Below, piece by piece: positions 1-8,552 of a DNA stretch of 64,000 bases. How positions within the stretch are numbered: position 1 is the stretch's first letter; each line of letters begins with the position of its first letter. The notes under the pieces are model-generated. The model searched no databases and had not been told where the DNA came from. It was given only the letters and a program-made list of their open reading frames with translations. Position numbers and translations under genes: made by a program. Source of the stretch: Planctomycetota bacterium (GTDB lineage Bacteria > Planctomycetota > Phycisphaerae > Phycisphaerales > SM1A02); assembly GCA_022568135.1 (NCBI GenBank), contig JADFFQ010000014.1, positions 1-64,000 on the forward strand. The letters run 5' to 3'.

Positions 1-154
1 GGGCACCCTTGAACCCGACGGTCCCGGCTGAATCCCAAGCCAGCGTCTCACCGTCGATGTCGGTGATGGTGATCATCGTGTTGTTGAACGTCGCCTTGAT
101 ATGGGCGATGCCCTTGATGACGTTCTTTCGGATCTTCCGTTTCTTCTTCGCCAT
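1..154 (-). CDS. rpsK: 30S ribosomal protein S11 (5' part only)
   Basis: N-terminal 51 residues of S11, which sits on the small-subunit platform next to the mRNA exit site. The visible protein begins [18 protein letters not shown] and contains the family signature [14 protein letters not shown]. The ATG is at 154-152, and the gene runs off the left edge of the window. It is the last visible gene of the long ribosomal protein operon and lies about 130 nt after rpsM; rpsD, rpoA and rplQ would be expected beyond the window. Confidence 0.95.
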   Translation of the reverse strand, partial: MAKKKRKIRKNVIKGIAHIKATFNNTMITITDIDGETLAWDSAGTVGFKGA

Positions 155-284
155 GGATGAACGACCCCTTCGCGACCGTTAGTTCTTACCCGCCGATCCT
201 TCAATCGTTCAGACCGCGATCGGCCTGCCAACCTGTCACCCCGCAATTGAACACGCCCAACCGCAAGACCCAGAGATTGTTGCC

Positions 285-665
285 CTAGTGGCCCCTCACA
301 CCCTTCTTGCCGGCGACCGTCTTCCTCTTGCCCTTTCGGGTGCGCGCGTTGCACCGTGTCCGCTGGCCACGCACCGGTAGTCCCCGGCGATGGCGCTCGC
401 CGCGATAGCTACGGATGTCCTTGAGACGCTGAATGTGCTGCTGCACCTGCCGGCGAAGCGCACCTTCAATAATGTATCCCGAATCAATGATGGATGCGAT
501 CTGGCTAACTTCCTGGTCCGTCAGTTCTGACGCTCGTTTGTCGGGAGAGATTCCCGCTTCGGCCAGGATATCGTCAGCGGCCTTCGGGCCGATGCCGTGG
601 ATATACCGCAAGCAATAGCGGATCTTCTTCTTTTCGGGAATGTCTACGCCGGCAATACGTGGCAC
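285..665 (-). CDS. rpsM: 30S ribosomal protein S13
   Basis: S13, 126 residues, binds the head of the 30S subunit and contacts the P-site tRNA and the 50S subunit. The sequence starts MPRIAGVDIPEKKKIRYCL, carries the helix-turn-helix region with YIHGIGPKAADDIL, and ends in the usual basic tail with RTRCNARTRKGKRKTVAGKK. Length and order (infA, rpmJ, rpsM, rpsK) are those of the standard alpha operon. About 80 nt separate it from rpmJ. Confidence 0.97.
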   Translation of the reverse strand: MPRIAGVDIPEKKKIRYCLRYIHGIGPKAADDILAEAGISPDKRASELTDQEVSQIASIIDSGYIIEGALRRQVQQHIQRLKDIRSYRGERHRRGLPVRGQRTRCNARTRKGKRKTVAGKKGVRGH

Positions 666-745
666 GCTACTGCTCCAATCTTAGGCCCGCCCACGGCCTC
701 AGGCCGCCTTGGCGGATTCCCGTGCCAATTGGTGGTCCCGCATGG

Positions 746-862
746 TCATCTCTGTCGTTGCTTGAGTCGCGGATTCTTCTTGTTGATGACGTACCGTCTG
801 CCCTTGCGAATGACGATCTGGCAATCCTTGGTGCGCCTCTTGATGCTGCTTCGAACTTTCAT
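746..862 (-). CDS. rpmJ: 50S ribosomal protein L36, zinc-ligand-poor form
   Basis: A 38-residue ORF starting [20 protein letters not shown] and ending NPRLKQRQR, which matches the L36 pattern (MKVRxSxKxR, then NPxxKQRQ). L36 binds 23S rRNA and normally holds a zinc ion with three cysteines and a histidine. Here only Cys14 remains; the other ligand positions carry non-ligand residues. This is the 'C-minus' type described for several ribosomal proteins. It lies between infA and rpsM in the standard order. Confidence 0.93.
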   Translation of the reverse strand: MKVRSSIKRRTKDCQIVIRKGRRYVINKKNPRLKQRQR

Positions 863-886
863 CGTGAGATCAGGTGGCAGGATCTA

Positions 887-928
887 GGCCAATGGCCAAT
901 AGCCAATAGCCGATAGCCGATAGCTAGC
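887..928. repeat. Heptamer tandem tract A
   Basis: Six consecutive 7-mers: GGCCAAT twice, AGCCAAT, AGCCGAT twice, AGCTAGC. The tract fills the gap between infA (stop at 931) and rpmJ (start at 862), so it should be transcribed within the operon. It belongs to the period-7 family also seen near 4254, 5774, 9913, 47112 and 49944. Confidence 0.85.
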
Positions 929-930
929 GC

Positions 931-1146
931 CTAGTGCCGATACGTGATTCGTCCCTTGGTCGTGTCATACTGACTCATTTCAACGGTCACCCGATCGCCG
1001 GGCAGGATGCGAATGAAGAACTTGCGCATCTTGCCGCTCACGTAGGCGAGGATGACGTGGTCGTTCTCGAGCTTCACCTTGAACCTGGCGTCTGGCAACG
1101 CTTCAGTGACTTCGCCCTCAAGGCTGATCTTTTCCTCTTTGACCAT
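931..1146 (-). CDS. infA: Translation initiation factor IF-1
   Basis: IF-1, 71 residues, is an S1-like OB-fold protein that binds the A site of the 30S subunit during initiation. It reads [19 protein letters not shown], then the hallmark stretches [20 protein letters not shown] and [13 protein letters not shown], ending KGRITYRH. The frame is open upstream, but the ATG at 1146-1144 gives the family's normal length. It follows secY directly; adk and map, often found between secY and infA, are absent. Confidence 0.97.
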   Translation of the reverse strand: MVKEEKISLEGEVTEALPDARFKVKLENDHVILAYVSGKMRKFFIRILPGDRVTVEMSQYDTTKGRITYRH

Positions 1147-1319
1147 AGGCGTGCTGATTGCCTGTCCTACAGTTCGGTGACGGCATCGGCCCGCCTGGAT
1201 AACCCCAAGCGCCCGCACGCCACGGCCCCATCGCCAATCCGGCGAGCCGGGGAGTATACCGCTTGGCGGGCAGTTCTCAAGCCTCCGACCGGAGCCGATG
1301 GAACCCGGTCGGTCATGCA

Positions 1320-2738
1320 TCACCGTCTCGGCCCGCGAATCCGCGGCGGGCGTCCGTGCTCGCCGGCACTAAGGAAGCCAGAGTAATTGCGCATCAGCAG
1401 GTTCGCCTCGATGCGTTGGATCAGGTCCAACCCAACGCTGACCACGATCAGCAGGCCGGTTCCGCCGAGGAAGCTGGCCACAAGAAAGGGAATCTCCATC
1501 TGCCTGGCGACGATCGCGGGGATCACCGCGATGATCGCCAGGAACCCCGCCCCGACGTAGGTCACCCGCTCCATGACGGTTTCGAGGTATTCCGCGGTCC
1601 GCGGCCCCGGGCGAAGCCCCGGAATGAAGCTGCCGTGATCACGTAGCTGCTTGGCCATCTCCTCCGGGCTGAACACCACGGTCGTCCAGAAATAGCTGAA
1701 AAAATAGATCAGGAGGATCTCGCAGATCACATAGGGATAGGCGCCGATCTGGACATTGTTGGCCAGAAAGCCGGTGACGCCGGGCCACCAATTCCACCAG
1801 CTATCCGTAGGCGTAAACGAGGCTTGCTGGCTCATCCACCCGAAGATCGCCGAAGGGAAGATCATCAGCGAGCTGGCGAAGATGATCGGCATGACGCCGG
1901 CATGGTTGACTCGAAGCGGCAGGTAATGACGTTGGCCTCCGTAGACCTTGCGACCCCGGGTGTGCTTGGCCTGTTGAATGGGGATGCGGCGCTGGGCCAC
2001 GGTGATGAGGATGGCGCCGGCGACCACGAACACGAAGGCCGCGGAAAGGAAGAGCAAGCCCATCACGCCCAAACCCCGAGTGTCCGCCTGCTGGCTGGGA
2101 TCGAAGTTGGTCGCGATCCAGTTGATGGCGTTGGGCATGCGCGAAATGATCCCCGCGGTCAGGATCAGCGACACGCCGTTGCCGATGCCATATTTGTCGA
2201 TCTGTTCACCCAGCCACATCAGGAACATGCTGCCGGCGGTCAGCGCGGTCATCCCGGCGATGAGAAACAGCGGGTTGAATTGGCCGCTGAACATCGGCTG
2301 AACAAGTCCTTGGGCCTGCATGTACTTGAGCCACATCAGCGACTGGATGAAGCACAGACCCACCGTCGCATAGCGGGTCCACTCGGTGATCTTCTGCTGG
2401 CCGGTGGCCCCCTCCTTCTTCAGTTCCTGAAGGCGCGGCACTGCCGTCTGAAGGAGCTGGAAGATGATCGCGGCCGTGATGTACGGCATGATCCCCAGGC
2501 CGAAGATCGTGGACCGGCCGAAGTCACCGCCGGTGAAAATGGAGGCGTATTCGATGAACCGCCCGAACCCGCCGGAATCCTGGCTGGCCTGCTCTGCAAA
2601 CTCCGCCAATCGTGTCTGGTCGACACCGGGCAAGGGAATCCAGAACCCGATGCGATAAATCAGCAGCATCGACAACGTGAACAGAACTCGGTTGCGGAGA
2701 TCCGGAATTCGAAAGATGTTGATGAGCGCCTGAAGCAT
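1320..2738 (-). CDS. secY: Protein translocase subunit SecY
   Basis: SecY is the channel of the Sec translocon in the cytoplasmic membrane. The chosen ATG (2738) gives 472 residues starting [20 protein letters not shown], the usual SecY opening; the frame continues upstream into rplO, so a longer start is unlikely. Visible signatures are [12 protein letters not shown] in TM1, the TM2 plug-region stretch [15 protein letters not shown], the cytoplasmic loop [18 protein letters not shown] and the late loop [19 protein letters not shown]. About ten hydrophobic segments can be counted. It is co-directional with and 47 nt after rplO, as in the spc operon. Confidence 0.97.
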   Translation of the reverse strand: MLQALINIFRIPDLRNRVLFTLSMLLIYRIGFWIPLPGVDQTRLAEFAEQASQDSGGFGRFIEYASIFTGGDFGRSTIFGLGIMPYITAAIIFQLLQTAVPRLQELKKEGATGQQKITEWTRYATVGLCFIQSLMWLKYMQAQGLVQPMFSGQFNPLFLIAGMTALTAGSMFLMWLGEQIDKYGIGNGVSLILTAGIISRMPNAINWIATNFDPSQQADTRGLGVMGLLFLSAAFVFVVAGAILITVAQRRIPIQQAKHTRGRKVYGGQRHYLPLRVNHAGVMPIIFASSLMIFPSAIFGWMSQQASFTPTDSWWNWWPGVTGFLANNVQIGAYPYVICEILLIYFFSYFWTTVVFSPEEMAKQLRDHGSFIPGLRPGPRTAEYLETVMERVTYVGAGFLAIIAVIPAIVARQMEIPFLVASFLGGTGLLIVVSVGLDLIQRIEANLLMRNYSGFLSAGEHGRPPRIRGPRR

Positions 2739-2785
2739 GGGGTTGGTCGTTGCGGCTAAAGAATCTATTCTGGACGAGGCGAAGG

Positions 2786-3304
2786 CTATCGGGCTCCAGT
2801 TGGGCCGGCGCTGCTCACTTTTCTCTCCTTCGTTCTGCGGGGTCGAGTCCATTTGATCCGCGGCACTGCGGTGACGGCGCCGCCGACTGCTTCGATCTTC
2901 GCTTTGGCGGAGGCGGAGAACTTCGCAGCGGTCACGGTGAGTTTCTTGGTCAATTCTCCCTCGCCGAGAATCTTCAGGGGAAGCTTGGCATCACGGATAA
3001 CGCCGGCGTCAGCGAGCGTCGCGACGGTCACCTCGGCTCCTTCAAGGCAGCGAGCCTGCAGCGTCTTGACATTCACCACATGGTAGAGTCGGCGGAACGG
3101 GGCGTTGGTGAACCCGCGCTTGGGCATGCGTCGAATGATCGGCATCTGTCCGCCTTCGTAGCCTGCGCGCCGCTTCCAACCGGAGCGTGATGCGGCCCCT
3201 TTGTGCCCGCGGCCGGAGGTCTTCCCATGCCCGCTGCCGTGGCCGCGGCCGACCCGCCGACGAACCTTGTACTTGCCGACTTTGATGGTGATTTCGTGAA
3301 TCAT
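2786..3304 (-). CDS. rplO: 50S ribosomal protein L15
   Basis: L15, 172 residues, is a late assembly protein of the large subunit. It has the glycine/arginine-rich extended N-terminus (GRGHGSGHGKTSGRGHKG), then the conserved stretch RSGWKRRAGYEGGQMPIIRR and the globular C-terminal domain. Two adjacent ATGs (3307 and 3304) are possible; a GGAG lies about 10 nt upstream. The gap to rpsE is only 59 nt, so rpmD (L30), which usually sits here, is absent. Its C-terminus is lysine/arginine-rich. Confidence 0.95.
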   Translation of the reverse strand: MIHEITIKVGKYKVRRRVGRGHGSGHGKTSGRGHKGAASRSGWKRRAGYEGGQMPIIRRMPKRGFTNAPFRRLYHVVNVKTLQARCLEGAEVTVATLADAGVIRDAKLPLKILGEGELTKKLTVTAAKFSASAKAKIEAVGGAVTAVPRIKWTRPRRTKERKVSSAGPTGAR

Positions 3305-3363
3305 CATGATGAGGCGATCTCCAACATGATCCTCTGCGGCCTCGACCGCTGGCGCATTTGAGT

Positions 3364-4179
3364 TCAATCCTTCGGCGTCTGTCGCCTCTTCAACAGCGAC
3401 CACATCCGCTTCTTCGGGGCCGACTCGTCCTTCTTTTGCGGGGTCGTTGCTTCGGCCGGTGGTGGTTTCGTCTCAGCAACCGCCGCCGAACGATCCAGCG
3501 GCTGCTCAGCGGCCGGCGCCGGGGTGGCGGGCTCTTGCTTGGGCCGGCTGCGGCCGCCACGAGGCTTCCGCGGCACGGATCGCTTGGACTCGGCGGCGAC
3601 ATCAGCCGCAGCGGCAGCTTGTTCGCCGGGCTCAGCCCCGTCGGCCACCATGATCGCCTGACCACGTTGGATCGCTTCCTCCACCTCGCTGAGTCCCACG
3701 TCCACGCCACGCAGCGCACAGATGACTCGCTTGGACCGAAGTTGACCCAGGCCGTTGATCACCGCCTTGACCAGGTTCTTAGAGTTGTTGGACCCGAAGG
3801 ACTTGGTCAGACAATCCTGTACACCGAGCATCTCCAGCGGGGCGCGAACGGCGGCGCCCGCAATGACGCCGGTCCCCGGCGCCGCAGGAAGAAGCCGTAC
3901 CATGCACGCGCCGAATCGGCCGGTGACGGCATGAGGAATCGTGCGCCCCTGCATCGGATACGCCCGCATCTTGCGCCGAGCCTCCTTCTGCGCCTTCTCG
4001 ATCGCCGGAGGAACCTGATTGGCCTTGCCGTAACCAATGCCGATCTGACCGCGGCGATCGCCGACGACCACCAGCGCCGCGAAGCTGAACCTCCGGCCGC
4101 CCTTCACCGTTGCGGCCGTGCGAAATACACCAACGGTTGTTGATTCAAGTGCCGATGTTGCGTCAAGAATTTCCGCCAT
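3364..4179 (-). CDS. rpsE: 30S ribosomal protein S5 with long C-terminal extension
   Basis: S5 helps decoding accuracy and mRNA unwinding on the 30S subunit. The core (about residues 15-170) is clear: [32 protein letters not shown], then [19 protein letters not shown] and the C-terminal [14 protein letters not shown]. Typical S5 is about 165 residues; this one has 271. Residues from about 175 form a low-complexity Ala/Pro/Lys/Glu tail ending [13 protein letters not shown], with no stop or frameshift needed. The tail is unusual and its role is unknown. The neighbouring rpmD is missing. Confidence 0.95.
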   Translation of the reverse strand: MAEILDATSALESTTVGVFRTAATVKGGRRFSFAALVVVGDRRGQIGIGYGKANQVPPAIEKAQKEARRKMRAYPMQGRTIPHAVTGRFGACMVRLLPAAPGTGVIAGAAVRAPLEMLGVQDCLTKSFGSNNSKNLVKAVINGLGQLRSKRVICALRGVDVGLSEVEEAIQRGQAIMVADGAEPGEQAAAAADVAAESKRSVPRKPRGGRSRPKQEPATPAPAAEQPLDRSAAVAETKPPPAEATTPQKKDESAPKKRMWSLLKRRQTPKD

Positions 4180-4253
4180 GAGTCATACCCGATCGTTGAG
4201 GAGCGTGGGTTTGAGGCCCGGCAGCCACGCCCACGAGCCTACCTTGTGATCCC

Positions 4254-4295
4254 AATGCCGAATGCCTAGTGCCGAATGCCTAGTGCCAAATGCCT
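4254..4295. repeat. Heptamer tandem tract B
   Basis: Six 7-mers in a row: AATGCCG, AATGCCT, AGTGCCG, AATGCCT, AGTGCCA, AATGCCT. The tract lies in the 121-nt gap between rpsE (start 4179) and rplR (stop 4301), ending 5 nt from the rplR stop. It is one member of the period-7 repeat family of this window. Confidence 0.85.
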
Positions 4296-4300
4296 CATTC

Positions 4301-4663
4301 CTAAAACTCCAACCCTCCCTTACGAGCAGCCTCGGCGAGCGCTTTGATCCGGCCGTGATACCGGTAGCCGCTGCGATCGAAAACGACGCTGCGAATCCCC
4401 GCGTCCTTGGCGCGCTTGGCTAGCGATCGACCGATGGTCGTCGCCGCTTCACAGTTGCCGCCGGGATCGACCTTGCCATGCTTGTCGAGCGTGGAGGCGG
4501 CAACCAGGGTTTTCCCGGCCAGATCGTCAATGATCTGAGCGTACAGGTGCTTGATGCTGCGGAAGACCGAAAGACGAGGTCGCCCGGCCACACCCATGAC
4601 GCGCTTGCGAATGCCCGCCTTTCGGCGTGATCGTCGCCGTCGTTTCAGTTTGATGCGTTGCAT
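4301..4663 (-). CDS. rplR: 50S ribosomal protein L18
   Basis: L18, 120 residues, binds 5S rRNA together with L5 in the central protuberance. It starts with a basic segment ([20 protein letters not shown]), followed by [21 protein letters not shown] and the conserved end [26 protein letters not shown]. Length is normal. It sits between rplF and rpsE as in the spc operon. Confidence 0.97.
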   Translation of the reverse strand: MQRIKLKRRRRSRRKAGIRKRVMGVAGRPRLSVFRSIKHLYAQIIDDLAGKTLVAASTLDKHGKVDPGGNCEAATTIGRSLAKRAKDAGIRSVVFDRSGYRYHGRIKALAEAARKGGLEF

Positions 4664-4738
4664 GTCAGCCGCTTCCTCAATCGTCGAACCGTTGGACGCG
4701 TCTCGTCGTGGCGATCCACCTGCGCCGGATGTCTCAGC

Positions 4739-5296
4739 CTAGGCCCCGAATACTTTGCCCTGCTTGCGAATGATCACTTCGTCGGCGTACTTGATCCCTT
4801 TGCCGTTGTAGGGTTCGGGTGGCCGAGCGGCGCGAATCTCGGCTGCGAATTGGCCGACAACCTGCTTGTCAGACCCGGCGACGGTGATGCTGTTCCTCTC
4901 CACCTCGACTTTGACACCGTCCGGAACGGGCAGATCCAAGGGATGGCAATACCCCACGTTGAGCTGCAAGGTCTCGCCTATGGGCTTGGCGTTCCACCCC
5001 ACGCCATTGATCACGAGTCTCTTGCTGTAGCCATCGGTGACGCCGACGATCAGGTTAGCGATCAAGGCCCGGGTGAGACCCCAATAGGCTTTCATCTGAC
5101 CAACCTTCATCTGATCCTGGCCGATGGAGCAGATGATGCGATTCTCACCTTCGTCCCAGGTCACGGCGACCTCCGGGCGATGGGTCATCGCCAGCTCGCC
5201 GCGCGGCCCTTGCACCGTCACGACACGGCTCTGGGGATCGATCGTGACCCGTACGCCGGCCGGAACGTTGATTGGTTTCCTCCCGATGCGAGACAT
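4739..5296 (-). CDS. rplF: 50S ribosomal protein L6
   Basis: L6, 185 residues, binds 23S rRNA near the factor-binding stalk. The start at 5296 gives MSRIGRKPINVPAGVRVTI, the standard opening; upstream in-frame codons belong to no recognisable domain. The C-terminal signature RPPEPYNGKGIKYADEVIIR is present and the length is normal. It lies between rpsH and rplR. Confidence 0.97.
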   Translation of the reverse strand: MSRIGRKPINVPAGVRVTIDPQSRVVTVQGPRGELAMTHRPEVAVTWDEGENRIICSIGQDQMKVGQMKAYWGLTRALIANLIVGVTDGYSKRLVINGVGWNAKPIGETLQLNVGYCHPLDLPVPDGVKVEVERNSITVAGSDKQVVGQFAAEIRAARPPEPYNGKGIKYADEVIIRKQGKVFGA

Positions 5297-5362
5297 GGTG
5301 AATCGAGCCTTGCTTCGCTTACTCCCAGCAGCTGCGTGGTTCGTTGGGCCTGGGGTCAATCA

Positions 5363-5761
5363 TCAGGAGACGATGGCCACAACCTCTCCGCCGACGTTTT
5401 CCTGCCGGCATCGCCGGTCGCTCATTACCCCCCGGCTGGTAGAAACAATGGCGATTCCCAGGCCTTGGAGCGGCCGAGGCAAATCGCTCATACGACAATA
5501 CACCCGCCGACCCACCTTGGACACCCGATCAATGACGTGAATGATCCGCTCGCCGCGGGGGCCGTACTTGAGATTGATCCGAAGGACGCCCTGGCGTCCA
5601 TCATCGATCACATCGTGCGCCTTGGTGTAACCCTCTTCACAAAGCACGTCAGCCACTCCCCGGTTGAGCTTGTTGTTGAGGCAGTTGACGTACGGTGCGT
5701 CATTGCGCACCGCGTTGCGGATTCGAGTGAGCATGTCGGCGGTGAGGTCTTGTTGGGACAT
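5363..5761 (-). CDS. rpsH: 30S ribosomal protein S8
   Basis: S8, 132 residues, binds the central domain of 16S rRNA and in other bacteria represses the spc operon. It starts MSQQDLTADMLTRIRNAVRN and ends with the family signature GLGIAIVSTSRGVMSDRRCR followed by GGEVVAIVS. Normal length. It follows rpsN after 91 nt that contain heptamer repeats. Confidence 0.97.
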   Translation of the reverse strand: MSQQDLTADMLTRIRNAVRNDAPYVNCLNNKLNRGVADVLCEEGYTKAHDVIDDGRQGVLRINLKYGPRGERIIHVIDRVSKVGRRVYCRMSDLPRPLQGLGIAIVSTSRGVMSDRRCRQENVGGEVVAIVS

Positions 5762-5773
5762 TGGATTCTCCGC

Positions 5774-5841
5774 AGGGGGCAGGAGTCAGGGGGCAGGGGT
5801 CAGAGGCCGGCTTCCCCATCGTGCCTCATGCCTAATGCCTA
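5774..5841. repeat. Heptamer tandem tract C
   Basis: In the rpsN-rpsH gap. First block 5774-5808: AGGGGGC, AGGAGTC, AGGGGGC, AGGGGTC, AGAGGCC. Second block 5821-5841: GTGCCTC, ATGCCTA, ATGCCTA. The first block uses the same units as tract E at 47112 (AGGAGTC, AGGGGGC), showing that one repeat type occurs at two distant sites; the second block resembles tract B. Confidence 0.85.
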
Positions 5842-5852
5842 GGCCCTCATCT

Positions 5853-6038
5853 CTACCAGCTTGCCTTGCGCATACCGGGGATCATGCCGCGCAGCGCCAG
5901 TTCGCGCAGAACGATCCGGCTGACCCCGAACTTGCGATACACCCCGCGAGCACGCCCGGTGATCTGGCAGCGGTTGCGCTTCCGCGTGGAGAACTTCGGT
6001 TCCTTGGCCATCTTGACGAATACACGTTTGCTTGCCAT
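5853..6038 (-). CDS. rpsN: 30S ribosomal protein S14, short type without zinc ribbon
   Basis: A 61-residue S14 of the short (type Z) length: starts [20 protein letters not shown] and ends with the signature [17 protein letters not shown]. Short S14 proteins normally bind zinc with two CxxC pairs. Here the first pair is RCQIT (only Cys24) and the second is SRIV, so three of four ligands are lost. The ATG at 6038 is preferred over an in-frame start 18 nt upstream because it gives the family length. S14 sits in the 30S head. Confidence 0.95.
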   Translation of the reverse strand: MASKRVFVKMAKEPKFSTRKRNRCQITGRARGVYRKFGVSRIVLRELALRGMIPGMRKASW

Positions 6039-6087
6039 ACATTGGGTCCCTATCAAGCGAAGAGTGCGTGCCTTTGGGCTGCACCTC

Positions 6088-6678
6088 CTAAGACTGCGTC
6101 TGTTCTTCTCGCCTCACGAACGGCATCCCGATCTCCTGCAAAATGAACTCGCTCATCTGGGGGGTAGAGTTCTCAAAGACGATGTTGATGTGCATTCCGT
6201 GAGTGAAGTTGACCTTGGCCATATTGATCTCCGGCCAGACCGCCTGCTCGACCAGGCCGAGGGAATAGTTGCCGCAAGAATCGAATGAGGTGACCTTGAG
6301 TCCGCGGAAGTCGCGCATCCGCGGGATCGTCAGGTTGATCAGCCGGTCGAGAAAATGCCACATGCGGTCACGACGGAGGCTCACCATGATCGCCGAAGGT
6401 GATCCTTGGCGAACCTTGAAGTTCGACACCGATTTCTTGGCCTTGATGATGATCGGTTTCTGGCCGGTGATGGTGGCCAGGGTGTCGGTGACGGTGTCGC
6501 GGACCTCAGGGCGCAACTTCTGGTTCTCCAGGAAGCGGCCGATGCCGCAGTTCACGACGATCCTGCAGGGCCTGGGAACCTGATGAACATTGCGCAGGCC
6601 GAACCGCTTCATCAGCGCCGGCGCGACGGTCTGCTGATACAGCTTCCGGAGTCGGGGAAGTTGTTGCGTAGCGGCCAT
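6088..6678 (-). CDS. rplE: 50S ribosomal protein L5
   Basis: L5, 196 residues, binds 5S rRNA and contacts P-site tRNA. The ATG at 6678, 10 nt after the rplX stop, gives [20 protein letters not shown]. Conserved stretches include [33 protein letters not shown] and [16 protein letters not shown]. The frame is open further upstream but that part overlaps rplX. Standard order rplX-rplE-rpsN. Confidence 0.97.
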   Translation of the reverse strand: MAATQQLPRLRKLYQQTVAPALMKRFGLRNVHQVPRPCRIVVNCGIGRFLENQKLRPEVRDTVTDTLATITGQKPIIIKAKKSVSNFKVRQGSPSAIMVSLRRDRMWHFLDRLINLTIPRMRDFRGLKVTSFDSCGNYSLGLVEQAVWPEINMAKVNFTHGMHINIVFENSTPQMSEFILQEIGMPFVRREEQTQS

Positions 6679-6688
6679 GGAGCGATTC

Positions 6689-7054
6689 CTAGTTCTTAAC
6701 CTTGGTCTTTCGGCCGGCCTGCTTCGCCCTGGGACCGTGCAGCTTGTGCAGCTCCTTGCCGCCCCGGACGGCAATGCGGACCTTGGAGCCATCGGGCTTG
6801 GTCATGAAACGAACCCGGGTGGGCTTGCCTCCAACAACGGGACTCACGTTGCTGATCCGAATCGGCATCTCCCGTCGTACGATTCCACCCTGCGGATTGG
6901 CTTGGGTGGGTTTGAGGTGCTTGGCGCGGACGTTGATGCCCTGCACCACCACGCGGTCCTGCTTGGGAAGCACCCGCAGCACCTCCCCGGTCGCACCTCG
7001 ATCGTTGCCGGCGGTGACGATGACCGTGTCGCCTTTGGTGATATGCCGTGGCAT
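6689..7054 (-). CDS. rplX: 50S ribosomal protein L24
   Basis: L24, 121 residues, starts early 50S assembly. The KOW motif is visible near the N-terminus (KGDTVIVTAGNDRGATGEV), followed by the conserved GINVRAKHLKPTQANPQGG. Slightly longer than the usual ~105 residues because of a basic C-terminal tail. It starts one nucleotide after the rplN stop, suggesting coupled translation. Confidence 0.97.
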   Translation of the reverse strand: MPRHITKGDTVIVTAGNDRGATGEVLRVLPKQDRVVVQGINVRAKHLKPTQANPQGGIVRREMPIRISNVSPVVGGKPTRVRFMTKPDGSKVRIAVRGGKELHKLHGPRAKQAGRKTKVKN

Positions 7055-7055
7055 G

Positions 7056-7442
7056 TCAGACGACCTCCGAAGCCAGGGAAACGATTTTCATGTAGTTCTT
7101 CTCGCGCAGCTCTCTGGCTACAGCGCCAAAGATGCGGGTGCCGCGAGGGTTGCCATCCTTCTCTATCAGCACGCAGGCGTTGGAGTCGAATCGGACGTAC
7201 GAGCCGTCGGCGCGGCGGGTGGGGTACTTCGTGCGGACGATCACAGCCTGAACTTTGTCGCCGGATTTGATCTCGGCATTCGGCAATGCCTTTTTCACTG
7301 CGCAGACCACTCGATCGCCCACGCCAGCGGTCCGGCGAGTGGACCTGCCGCGAGCCGTCGAGCCGCCCAGAACGCCGATCACCAAGACCACCTTGGCGCC
7401 GCTGTTGTCAGCGACAGTCATCCGCGATTCCTTCTGGATCAT
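7056..7442 (-). CDS. rplN: 50S ribosomal protein L14
   Basis: L14, 128 residues from the ATG at 7442 ([20 protein letters not shown]). An in-frame GTG nine nt upstream is possible, but a GAAGG-type ribosome binding site spaced about 6 nt from the ATG decides for the shorter start. Visible signatures: [16 protein letters not shown] and the ending [21 protein letters not shown]14 forms part of an intersubunit bridge. Contains an insertion of a few residues around [13 protein letters not shown]. Confidence 0.96.
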   Translation of the reverse strand: MIQKESRMTVADNSGAKVVLVIGVLGGSTARGRSTRRTAGVGDRVVCAVKKALPNAEIKSGDKVQAVIVRTKYPTRRADGSYVRFDSNACVLIEKDGNPRGTRIFGAVARELREKNYMKIVSLASEVV

Positions 7443-7482
7443 CGCGAGCACCTTCGATCGATAGCAGGGGTAACCCGTCTCA

Positions 7483-7830
7483 TTAGTCCTTCGACTCCGA
7501 CGTGACCACGGTTGGTAACGCCTCCGCAGCAGCCGGCAGCGCCGCCGAGGGGGAGTCCGAGGCCGACTTCACCACCCGCACTAGCACCCAGGACTTTTCC
7601 TTGGAAATCGGACGGCATTCAGCAATCTCGACGCGGTCACCCTTCTTCGAGACGTTCTCCTCGTCGTGCACGTGAAGCACCGTGCGCCGGCGAATGTACT
7701 TGCCGTACTTCGGGTGTCGCACGGTGTAATGGATAGCCACCTTGCGGGACTTCTCCCGGGCATCGGATTCCACGACGCCGACGCGCCGAGGCGAGCGCTG
7801 CGGAATCTTGATTTCTTTCAAGTGACCCAC
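7483..7830 (-). CDS. rpsQ: 30S ribosomal protein S17 with C-terminal extension
   Basis: S17, 115 residues, an OB-fold protein of early 30S assembly. The start is a GTG at 7830; a GGAG overlapping the rpmC stop is correctly spaced, and the nearby ATG at 7835 runs into a stop at once. Core features: [39 protein letters not shown] and [18 protein letters not shown]. The family is about 85 residues; the last ~28 here (Ser/Ala/Pro-rich) are an extra tail. Confidence 0.95.
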   Translation of the reverse strand: MGHLKEIKIPQRSPRRVGVVESDAREKSRKVAIHYTVRHPKYGKYIRRRTVLHVHDEENVSKKGDRVEIAECRPISKEKSWVLVRVVKSASDSPSAALPAAAEALPTVVTSESKD

Positions 7831-7838
7831 GGCATCTC

Positions 7839-8060
7839 CTAGCTTTCCTTCGCCTGGGGCTGGGTGGACGAACGTCTCCGACGCATGTGTCTCTCAGTCA
7901 ACAGCCGGGCGATATCTCGGCGAGCCTTGAAGAACTGGGAGGTATCCTCGATCTTCTCCGTCACCGCTTGTGTGCGAAGATCAAATCGCTTACGGCGCAA
8001 CCGCTGCGTCTCGACCTCGATCTCTTCATCGCTGAGCTTGTGAACTTCTTTGGCGTTCAT
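7839..8060 (-). CDS. rpmC: 50S ribosomal protein L29
   Basis: L29, 73 residues, lies at the polypeptide exit tunnel and helps dock trigger factor and SRP. It starts [20 protein letters not shown] and shows the two-helix pattern with FDLRTQAV and the conserved [15 protein letters not shown]. The ATG at 8060 gives the family length; the open frame upstream is the antisense-like shadow of rplP. Stop and the next ribosome binding site overlap. Confidence 0.96.
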   Translation of the reverse strand: MNAKEVHKLSDEEIEVETQRLRRKRFDLRTQAVTEKIEDTSQFFKARRDIARLLTERHMRRRRSSTQPQAKES

Positions 8061-8100
8061 GTGGACGATGTAGCAAGTGTACGGGGTTGGGATCTGGAGC

Positions 8101-8517
8101 TTAGACGGCCAGGCGTCTACCGACAAAGCGGCAGCGGATGGGCATTTTGTGGGCGATACGGGCCAGGGCCTCCTTGGCCGTGTTCTGCGGCACTCCGGCG
8201 ATCTCGTAAAGCATGGTGCCGGGTTTAACGCGGGCGGCCCAGTAAGCGGTGTCCGCCTTCCCTTTGCCCATTCGCGTTTCCAGGGGCTTCTTCGAAACGG
8301 GCTTGTCGGGGAAAATCCTGATGAAGACCTTGCCCTGGCGGCGCAGGAAATGCTGAGCAGCGATGCGGCCGGCCTCAATCTGTCGAGCCGTGACCCAATG
8401 TCTCTCCAGCGCCTGGAGGCCATAGTCGCCGAACGCAACATAGTTGCCGCGGGTCGCCCGGCCCTTGAGCGTACCGCGCTGCTGCTTGCGGAACTTGATT
8501 CGCTTGGGCATTTGCAT
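8101..8517 (-). CDS. rplP: 50S ribosomal protein L16
   Basis: L16, 138 residues, organises the A-site region of the large subunit. It starts MQMPKRIKFRKQQRGTLKGR and carries the conserved IEAGRIAAQHFLRRQGKVFI and the loop region RMGKGKADTAYWAARVKPGT. Standard neighbours rpsC (upstream) and rpmC (downstream). A second ATG lies two codons in. Confidence 0.97.
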   Translation of the reverse strand: MQMPKRIKFRKQQRGTLKGRATRGNYVAFGDYGLQALERHWVTARQIEAGRIAAQHFLRRQGKVFIRIFPDKPVSKKPLETRMGKGKADTAYWAARVKPGTMLYEIAGVPQNTAKEALARIAHKMPIRCRFVGRRLAV

Positions 8518-8552
8518 CGGATGAGTTCCTCAGGTGCCAGCCGGTGCCGGTC

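Noticed and set aside
1824-2759. 311-codon open frame on the plus strand opposite secY
   Set aside because: SecY is certain on the minus strand; the opposite frame is rich in Asp/Gly/Arg, has no hydrophobic or domain pattern, and is a product of high GC.
3305-3363. Possible rpmD (L30) between rpsE and rplO
   Set aside because: 59 nt is too short for L30 and no matching frame exists.
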